From Phoronis ovalis (taxonomy: Eukaryota > Phoronida > Phoronidae): a DNA stretch of 20,855 nucleotides. The first letter of the stretch is position 1. Each line of letters starts with the position of its first letter. Shown here one piece after another: positions 1-9,300 of this stretch. The position numbers and the translations under genes were made by a program. The stretch spans positions 1-20,855 of the forward strand of contig JAOXYB010109159.1 in assembly GCA_028565635.1 (NCBI GenBank), in the 5' to 3' direction. Below the pieces are notes generated by a model that worked only from the letters and a program-made list of their open reading frames with translations, ran no database searches and had not been told where the DNA came from.

Positions 1-38
1 GGAAATGTTTTGCCATTCATGTTTTATTGAATTTATAG

Positions 39-69
39 GAAAGACTGTACAAAATGTCTTTGAAATTAG
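39..69 (+). CDS. Candidate 31-base upstream exon of the ZNF106 gene
   Basis: A T-rich tract ends in TTTATAG at 32-38, and a consensus donor GTAAGA follows at 70. Only one phase works with the next exon: the exon supplies two bases to finish a codon, nine codons (KTVQNVFEI), and two bases (AG). These join the C at 1582 to give Ser. That frame is open. I cannot match ten residues to the family, and short AG...GT spans occur by chance, so this is tentative. Confidence 0.28.
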
Positions 70-181
70 GTAAGAATGACTCCTGGGAGGAACTATAATT
101 GAAAGTGACTGTATGTGTGTGTCATTGAGTGTTCTCCACGATCAAGCTCTGCGCAGCACACTTTTATATCAGCACCGCTGT

Positions 182-295
182 TTTTTTAAATATTGTTTGT
201 AATTAACATTTTATAGAAGCATATTCCAACAGGAAATGTTTTTTAAATATTGCTCGTAATCAACATTTTGTTGGAGGATATTCCAACAGGAAGTA
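182..295. repeat. Two-copy tandem repeat, 57-bp unit
   Basis: Copies at 182-238 and 239-295 share AAATATTG (188 and 245), TAACATTTT/CAACATTTT and ATATTCCAACAGGAA (221 and 278) at a constant 57-bp offset with no net gap. A few substitutions separate the copies, so it is an old local duplication. Confidence 0.85.
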
Positions 296-666
296 TTTTA
301 CTAACAAAGCATGCCTTTTGAAAGTCAAGTTACAACCCACCAGGGTTTCTATTTATTAATTACCAATACTTTTTTTACAAGCAATTCTACTTATATTCCT
401 TTTAAAAGACAATGAAAACAATTATTTAACATTTTTTTGCTAATGGTATGTAATGAGCAATGACATAAATTTGATAACTATATATTTCTTTAATTTATTA
501 TTTTGATCAATGGAACTGTACTTTTAAAACATATATGCTTCATATTCATAATATGCAATTCCTTTCGACCAAATAGTCAATTTAAGCAGCGTGATAGGAT
601 GATTCTCAAAATCGTCCTGGCCTTGTTTAGTGTTGTTTTTCAAATTCAAAATTATTCACCGTATAA

Positions 667-842
667 GGCTTGTTCCGCTTTTAGTTGTGTGGGTGGGAGG
701 GAAGGTACTTCAATAAAAAAAAGGTAGGTAGGTTTCTAATCCCTTTTTTATATGTAATATGATACTAGATATATATTATGGGTGATGGGGTCTTCTAAAA
801 AGTACATTCTCCCTCCCCTGTACAACTAAAAGCAGAACAGCC
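667..842. repeat. Inverted repeat, about 43-bp arms, MITE-like
   Basis: The left arm 667-710 and right arm 800-842 are imperfect reverse complements sharing GCTTTTAGTTGT, a GGGAGGG run and GTACTT, around an 89-base spacer. The size (about 176 bp) and lack of coding capacity suit a non-autonomous fold-back element. No clear target-site duplication was found. Confidence 0.7.
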
Positions 843-1581
843 CTAATTTATGTAGTTCCCTTTAATTTTAATTTACAAGCCAGATTCCTTTATCAGCTTT
901 ATGAACTGTTTGCATTCAATAATATTTGAATAGTATCAAATATCTGAAACCCTAGCAGGGAAAAACTGAAATGTTTCCAGAGACACAGTGTCAATAGCTA
1001 AATAGGTCAGTAAAGTTCACTCTCAGAATGAGACAGAACTTTCTATGGAAATCGTGCATGTTTAATAGTCTAGAAGAATAATCTTGTTCAATATTTCCCT
1101 GAAGTTTTCATAAAGTTTTGGCTGGCTGGTACAAAAAGAGTGTTGAATTACAACTGCTAATACATAAGGGATATCCACTAAATAATTCTGTTTAGATACT
1201 CTTGGTATGTCAAGTCTCGAGTAAAACTGAATACTTAATAGTAGCTAGGGTATAGGCTAAATACAAGAGATTGTTGAGATTTATTGATGTCAAAACAAAA
1301 GAAAACTCGATCAAAACAATTTATCTTCAGTTTCACAAGTACTTCTGGCAAAACTAGAATGTTTGGCAGGTATTGCATTATATTATGTGTCCATGTACAA
1401 ATGACTGACCAATGTTTACAAAGTTACAAGTCCCGAAAGTTAAAATTACGGTACCTGATATGACTTTTTCATTTTTGTGCTGTTTTAATAAATGTGTGCT
1501 TTATATTACATAGTTGTTTCACATATTTTATCCATCCATACACTTATTTTTGTGCTTATTTTTTACATTTAATTATTTTAG

Positions 1582-3358
1582 CACAAATTCTGATAAACAA
1601 TCACAGCATGAACAGCATAGTCAGCATTGGCATCAACAGCAGCGCAGCAGTTATAGTCCACACAGTGGCCAAGCTCCAAGACAGCAGAAAAGGTCAAATT
1701 TCTGGGATGACATAAAGTCTGATGAATCTGAACCAAGCTATTGGGATTTTAATAAGTACAACTACCCTATAAATTCTGATGATTTCAAAAATAGAAATTA
1801 TGATACTTATGGGCAGAAGATTTCGAGAAATTTTGCTGGATCAAATTATCAATATCAGTCATGGCATCCTGGAGATAAGTTTGCTAGGTCAGATTATCAG
1901 AAAAATTCCACGCTGTTTGATTATAAGCACAAAAAGACAATTGAACATGATAATGTTCACTGTGGTCAGAGGACTTCTAGAAAAAGTCAGTCTCAAATTA
2001 CTAAGTCATTAGTGAGCTGTCGAGATAAATCAAGAAGCCCACAGACTAGTAACAGTCGATCTCACTCAGGAAGTCCACGATTGAGGAATTACAGTTTGTT
2101 AAATAGTCGAGGCAAATCACACAAGTCACAATATTTTGATTCCACAGTTAGTGGTCAAGATGTATCTAGAAACTCTCTGTTACATACTAGATATTCCAGC
2201 GCAACAGTGTCTGAGAAATATTTCCCATCCAATGAGACTATGCCAGTGTCTGATAAACCAGTGAAAGAAGACAAACGAAGTGCTGAAGATATCTTGGAAA
2301 AAGCGTTAACTATGGTCAAGGTTCTTAGAGAAAAAAGAATGTTAGCTAAACTTGAGGAAGAGAAGCAAGAAAAAAAGAGGGCTGAGGAAGAGAAGCAAGT
2401 GCCAAGTGAAAAAAGTCAAAATTTAGATAGAGTGACTTTAAGTGAAAGCACCAGTAGCCATGCTACAAAAGTGACATTTACAAATACAGAAAAATCCAAA
2501 CCTGTTCTAGTCCAAAAAAACAATAAATTGGATTTATCTAAGATGATCAACAATCCGCGATCACATCGTGACAGATTAAAACTGGAACAAATGATGAGAG
2601 CTCATGCTGTGAAATCAACGCGCAGATTTCGTGTCAATGAAAATGCAGCAGATACCAATATTCAAGCATTCGAAATTGTAGAGGAGCTCTCTGATGATGC
2701 CATATTACAGATTGCAGATGTGATTGGTGATGAAGATAAACTGGAGGAAACGGATATTAAGAAAGCTAGTCAACCAATGGAAAATGATGAAAAACTCACT
2801 TCTGATGTGTCGAAGAGTACAAATAAATATGTATTGAATGACAGTATGATAATGGACACTGATAATATACTTAATACAACAAGTAAAAGTAGGTCTTTAG
2901 ATATATCAAATGGGTGTTTAACTTTAGGAGAGCTGACAGATGTAACTATTCGTGAAGATCAGACCTATTTTAAGGGTGTTATCTCAAAAACTGAAAAAAA
3001 CCTGCAGCAAAAACTTTTATGGAAACGACATAACTGTATATCTAGTATTGATGCAGCCCGGCTGTTTCAAACTTGGTATAAAACAAAGTATGATAATAAT
3101 CATAACATTTTGAAAACAGGAACAAAAAAGGAATTGGATAATCTGTTAGCAGAGTATTACAATTCGACTGATGAATATAGTTTGAAATCACTGGGAAAAC
3201 TTTTTGCATTTCGAAGAAGTTTACAGAAATATTTTCTGGGTAGAAATATTGACACACAAAAGTTTAAGCAGTCAAGAAAAGCATTCACAAACAAAACAAA
3301 AGAATTGCGAATTAAGGCAAGAAAGAAGTTACGAAAAGTACCAACAACTAGCACAAAG
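1582..3358 (+). CDS. ZNF106: ZNF106 long disordered exon (residues 1-592 of the fragment)
   Basis: The acceptor is AATTATTTTAG at 1571-1581. The first base completes a split codon (phase 2 intron before it), and the frame stays open to a phase 0 donor GTACTC at 3359. It begins with a Gln/His/Ser-rich stretch (TNSDKQSQHEQHSQHWHQQQ). An aromatic/Asn-rich block with WDFNKYNY and WHPGDKF follows. An SR-like part near residues 150-185 contains SRSPQ and SGSPR. A charged helix, probably coiled coil, covers about 233-277 (LREKRMLAKLEEEKQEKKRA). A basic block sits near 325-345 (RSHRDRLKLEQMMRAHAV). A basic tail (RIKARKKLRK) closes the exon. An ATG at 1514 extends the open frame leftwards but lies in the T-rich intron end and is not the start. 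The true start is upstream of the window. Confidence 0.85.
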
Positions 3359-6300
3359 GTACTCATTAAAAGTTTAACTTTGGTTACTATTTAATTCCAA
3401 TTTTGTAGGTGTCGTACAGCTGCAATAATTCAGGGAATTTATATTTTCTGTAATAAAATATACACACCATTGTGATAAGTCTAATATGCTAAAATGTAGA
3501 ATTTGCTATGAAAAGGGATCCTCTTTATGGGTACATTAGATAGTAAATTATAATTCTACTGATTAGTTCAATATTTGGATTTTTTGTATTTAGGCAGTTT
3601 CAAAAAAAGCTAGTGGACATCTTGGACATCCGTATAACCTGAGTACAGAAGATAATAATTTGGTTACAACTTCACCAGTCTCCCAACATTCAGAGAGAAG
3701 ACAATGTCCAGAAACCACAATGGTAAGTCCTATAAATTCAAATACTTTTAATTTCTTGATGCAACTTAATTTTTGCTGTAGCATCAGTAAAATGTGCAGC
3801 TAGCATCATGTGAAACCTTTGCAATACTTGTTTTCTTGCAAACTGAAACTAACCATTTACTATTAGGGACTCCAGCGTACGATGTCATTTTTTCGTTGTA
3901 CTGCTTTAATTCTGTACGCTTATTGGCACTTTCATTTATAGATATTTATTGATTAAGTTGTATCGTTATATTGTTCCTATTGTTTATAGTCCCTGACACA
4001 CTGCATTGACTTATTCCTATATAACTGCAGTATTTATTTTTCGTAAACAGACAGAAAATGAAATACTGTATATCCACAATGCTATGTCATCATGGTAGTA
4101 CGATTTCATTTACAGAATAACAGCCACGATTCTGTTGCAAAGAAAAGAAAAATTACAGAAAATATAGCAAAGAAGAATATGACAAGCTTATCTTCCAAGA
4201 AAGCAAAACAGGGAATTTCAGATATTAAAATGGCTAAAAAGAATACAACATCCCAAAAAGAGGTGGTAGCAGGTACCTCCCAAGTTTGGGACACATGGAC
4301 ACTCAAAACACCATCAGCTCATGCGGATATTATGAGTGCAGTCACTAATATTGACACTTCTGTTGAACAGGAAATGAAAAGGAATTCTAATACATCTCAA
4401 AATATTGCTTCATCTATAGATAAGGCTATTACATGTTTGCAAACTAAGCCACAGAGCGGTATTAAAAACCACTGCAATCATCCCAAGGAAACACAATCAA
4501 AACCGAAAAGTGGGAAAGAGGTAAAGAACATTGGCAATGCCTTACACGAGAATACAATTACTTCAAAATATCATGAGGATACAATATCACAATCAGTAAA
4601 TGTCACAAGTAGTCGTATACCTGTTGATCAGGATATGACAGTGGAATATAATGTATCAGAAAATAGTACTTCTACTGCAACAAATCGGACCTCTAGGTCA
4701 CCTCAGCACGTAGCTGTAGTTTCGGGGATACAAGTGATAGAGTCATCAAATGTGTCTGATAAACCACATGAAGGAAATTTCGCCTCAGCGAACCCAAGAA
4801 AAAGGATATTGAAAAAACCTGTTGAAAAATGTTCATTTGTTAACCAACTCCTTGATATATCACTCAAAGAGGAAAATGTTCGAGCCGAGTTAGGAAAAAT
4901 TGATGAACACATGATACAGCTTTCCATTCTGATGCAGAGAACTCAAGAGGAGATGCAAAAATATCAGGACAAAAAGATATCAGTAAGTGCAATCTCAACT
5001 GTTTCATGTTGTACTATCAAGAAAATTGTCAGCAATCATATATTATAATTGCTGATGAAAAAAACGTCTAACCAATAGAATTCAGTGCTTGGTGTAAAAA
5101 CAGGCAATAATAATAATAAATTTTTAAAATGGTTGTTGTCGTGCATAAAAACTAAAAATAAGTAGTAAAATATCAGTTACCCTATGGGATATTTAATATA
5201 GCGGTTATGGTATGCAAAAATATGTGATAATACCTTCCATATTATATTTTTTAAAATACTGGTGTTGTTTTTTTAGTTACTAACACAAGAAGAGAAATTG
5301 CGAACTCAGAGGATTGCAATGCTACAAGAAGCTAGTACATCAGACTTGTCCAGAACTGCTATACCTGACAGTACCAAAGTTACTCAAGCAACTACTACCG
5401 ATTCAGAAAATACCAAAACCGTGCAGGCAACAAATAGCATTTCAAAAAATACGCAAGAAAGAATCAGTATTGCAGAAGATGTGAGTGAACTGTCTCTACT
5501 TGAACTAATTGGGGACAATATTAACTTAGCAGAAAAGTCAAAGAAAGAAACTGTGGACAAAGAAAATATGGAAAGCAACAATAACAAAGCACACTACACA
5601 GCACCACATAAGACTTATGACCTCAGTATTGTTAAGCAAGAACCAGACATTGATGCTGACATTCAAAGTGCAAACAATTCAATAAATAACTGTAGTTGTA
5701 ATGCAGCTGTAGCAAATGGAAACCAGCCTGATGCTAGGCAAAATATTTTTACACTGGAAGAGAATGTTGGAATGAGCAGGCAGAAAGTTACTGACAGTTT
5801 TATTTCAAGCACAAGTGCTGAAACGAAAAAAGATGGTTTACACATATCTTATGTTGGGACGTTTGAAGGAGAGAAAGATGGTGAAATGTTAAAGAAACTA
5901 GCTGTAAATTTTGCAGATCTCAAACATGCATCTTATGCGTTTCTCAGTGAAGAGGAATTCCGGACATTATCTGATAGCGAAACTAGTCCTAGTATACGAA
6001 ATAGCTTGTCATCTCGGAGGTCACTATCTAAGCAACTTGATAGGTCCTGTAAAAATAATAATGATAATTCCTTGTTTAAAATGCCAGCTGTCCCAGATAA
6101 TGATCCATGTACTAGTGCTAACAGTTCATTAGTCAGTGTGTCAAGTTTACAGTGTGGATCTGCCAGTAGTATTGATTCGGGGGTGGCCATGGAAAAAATG
6201 GACTACACTGTTAAATTAGAACCAATAGATATGGAAATACAACAGAAACTTATCAGTTCAAGCGTAGAAAGTTTGAGTTCATCTACACAGTGTGGCACTT

Positions 6301-9300
6301 CAAATCGGTGTAAAAAAAAGACATCTGTTTATTACCCAGATCCAGACTCACCATCTCGTAAAAAGTTGCGGAAAAAACGAGATCGTACCCCTGTGAGCAA
6401 ATTGGTGGATTCAAGCTCTGATGGTAGTGAGGCAGAGCTTAGTAAAGTGAAGAGACTGAAGAAGAAGAATCCGGCAGCAAAAAAGTTAACTTCCTGGTTA
6501 GCCGAAGATAGTGATGATGTGGAGTTAGAAGGAATTGATGAATTAACACCACGTACTAGAGCCAGGAGAGACACTACAGGGTTTAACATTAAGGTATCTG
6601 ACATTGATGCTAAAAGTATAAAGTATATTTTGTCTGAAAATCTGAACTTGTTTCTGTCATTGCATGCTATCCTTGGTGGCAATTAATAAAAAAAAATTGT
6701 TTCTTAAATGTGGACATAAAAAAACAACAGATGTATGTAATCGTTTACTTTGTTCTATGTAAGGTAAACTAAAGCATGGTAATGAAAACGTTGCTTGTTC
6801 AGAATTTTATTTCTTAATTGAATGCATGTTTGCTTGCTGTCAAGACATGAATATCAATTACAAGCAGCTTTATTCATTCAGGGCAGATTGAATGTTACTA
6901 ATGTGTTTTCTACATTCAACCTGCCCTGAATCAAAAAAGCTGTTTATGTCAAAGTAAACGATTACAATGTAATGTAAGGTAAACTAAACCACGTCAACGA
7001 AAACATAACTTGTTCAGAATTTTATTTCTTAATTGAATGCATGCTTGCTTGCTGTGAAGACATGAATATCAATCACAAGCAGATTTTTTCATTCGGGGCA
7101 GATTGAATGTTACATAATTATGTAGAAAACACATTAATCTTATTATAGTTATTATACATTAATTTATGAAGATCCATGGAATAAAAATGGTCACTCAGTG
7201 TTAATGTCTTCTGTTTTAGATGGAAGACAAAGTTACACCACTAATCGGGTCATTCAGTGAGAACCACAGTAAAGCTGTAATTGCGTTAACCTATTACAAG
7301 GGTTTTCTATATACTTGTTCTCAAGACTTAACTGCTAAGAAATTCTATTCACCAGTGAGTATAATGTTTGAAAATCTACGTCATATATTCTGTATAATAC
7401 GTGTGAGTGACTGTCTCTTATGCTATGTGTTGATTGTCCTGAAAACAAAATCAAATAAAATTACTTTATTACTTTTTTATTAGCCTTTTTGTTAAGGCTG
7501 CTATTCAGGCACAACTTTAATTGCGCAGTAAGAAATTTATGTGGTTTGATATTACATTATTTAAAATTGAATCATAGACAATCCTGTGATAAAACATAGT
7601 AATGAAATGATAAAGAGGGAGTTGATATAAAAGGGAACTTCTCTTAGTGCCTTAATGCCTCTTCTCAACATAAGGCTTCTATTTAGATATTATGTATATG
7701 GTATATATGGTATATATACATGTATTGTAATTCAAGTTGTTATTTTTAAAACACAGTCCATTTACAGTATAAACTGTGACACAGATTTGCAAAGTGCATG
7801 AACTTGGCAGGTTACCTTGAAAACATTGTAATTGTAGACTGGCGATTGTGTCATGACCTTCAAAGGACACAAGAAACCACCCTCCTGTTTAATTCTGACC
7901 GAAACTGTAAAAGATGGTGTAACGCTGTTCACTGCTGGAAGAGATAAAACACTCATCCTATTTAATGCTAAGGTAAGAGGATATGCCTCTCTTTCTGTTG
8001 TTATATCACAAACAGAAAATACGGGTGAACTACACAAAGTTCACTATATGCAAGTATCTTACATTGTTATCTTTGAAAGTTCATAAAAAATATGCATGCA
8101 ATTATTGCTGAAAGATGTGTGACAGTCCTTATAATTATCTCTGCTCTTCTTGTAGACTGGTACTAAAATATTCAGTATGACTTTTGCTGATGAAGTGAAA
8201 TGTATACATGAACAATGGTCAAAAGTATACATTGGGCTACTCAATGGAAATGTCATGTGCTTCAACATAAAGGTAACTGTTATGTACTACAAGCAACTGT
8301 AGTATTTATACTTGCACGATATTATAATAAATATTATTAACTTTATTTTAATTATTAAAATATCTTTGTGAACTATAAATCACTACTTTATGAAGTATAT
8401 TTTTTGTGGTGCTAAATACTATATAGCTTAGAAACATAGATATCCTCATGTTTTATTTGCGGTTAGGAATTTATTTGTGTCAACTATAACATTCAAATCC
8501 AAAAACTGAAAATAACTTATAATTTTAGGAGTTCTTGTCTTCCTTCAAAACATTTATCAGTCTTTATCATTACGATGAGAAGACGAAATGACATCAAAGG
8601 CAGACGATCATATATTGGAGATCAGTTGTAAATTAACGTTTATTGTGTATTTTAGTTAAAGAAATGTGTGGATGGTTTCAAATGTTCTGAACAAGAAATA
8701 TGTAGCATAGGTGCTGCTAAAGAAGGAACAAGACGGCTACTTGTTATTGCCTCAACAGACAGTATCTCAATCAGGGATGCCAATTCTGGCTTACTCTTAA
8801 GAAGCCTGCAAGGAGTATCTCATGGGCCAAATAAAATGTTGGTAGGTAATTAAAAAGATAATAACAAATACTTTCAGTCCTGATGTGTACTTTGTATTCC
8901 TGCATTCCAAATGAATGAAATGTAAGTCTTTGGTGGTACTTCATCAAATGCAATAAACATTTGCTTAATTCAATGCATATAGAAAGTTCTCATATAAAGT
9001 GCGAGGAACCTTTAATCCACTTCCTTGAACAATTAATTTTAAATTCTAGAGATGGACATAAAGAATTGACCCAAACAATTGAAATTCCCTATAAGAAGAA
9101 TGCAAGATCAGTCTCTGTGTATAGAATGTGAAATTGTATAATATTGTATTCTCTTTGTTTTACGATGGATGGAAATGATATTTTTATCCTGGTTGACCAC
9201 TAGGAATAAAAATTGTATGCCGAAAATCTAGTCTTACTTGGGTGAACATCTATGCTCCCTCCTCTGTTATTACTACAAATTTTTGCCACAAAAAATCATG

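Larger units (their letters stand above)
70..1581. other. Upstream intron(s) of ZNF106
   Basis: This is non-coding AT-rich sequence before the first certain exon. It holds a 57-bp tandem repeat and an inverted repeat (separate entries). The only frame of note, 503-727 on the plus strand, is low in coding character and overlaps the inverted repeat. Confidence 0.5.

Noticed and set aside
503-727. Plus-strand 74-codon frame upstream of ZNF106
   Set aside because: It overlaps the left arm of the inverted repeat, is Phe/Ile-rich as expected from AT-rich non-coding DNA, and has no domain or splice support.
1514-1581. ATG at 1514 as the start of a 626-residue protein
   Set aside because: The segment is a T-rich intron end with a clear acceptor at 1580-1581. 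Its translation is hydrophobic and unlike the rest, and ZNF106 has further N-terminal sequence upstream.
4106-4306. Minus-strand hydrophobic 66-codon frame
   Set aside because: It is the complement of a Lys/Asn-rich ZNF106 exon, which automatically reads as Phe/Leu-rich. It is not a membrane protein.
6332-6682. Minus-strand 116-codon frame
   Set aside because: It lies antisense to the large ZNF106 exon with no recognisable motif, so it is a shadow frame.
7690-7725. TATA-rich tract as a promoter
   Set aside because: It sits inside a ZNF106 intron in uniformly AT-rich DNA with no associated transcript start signal, so it is better called simple sequence.
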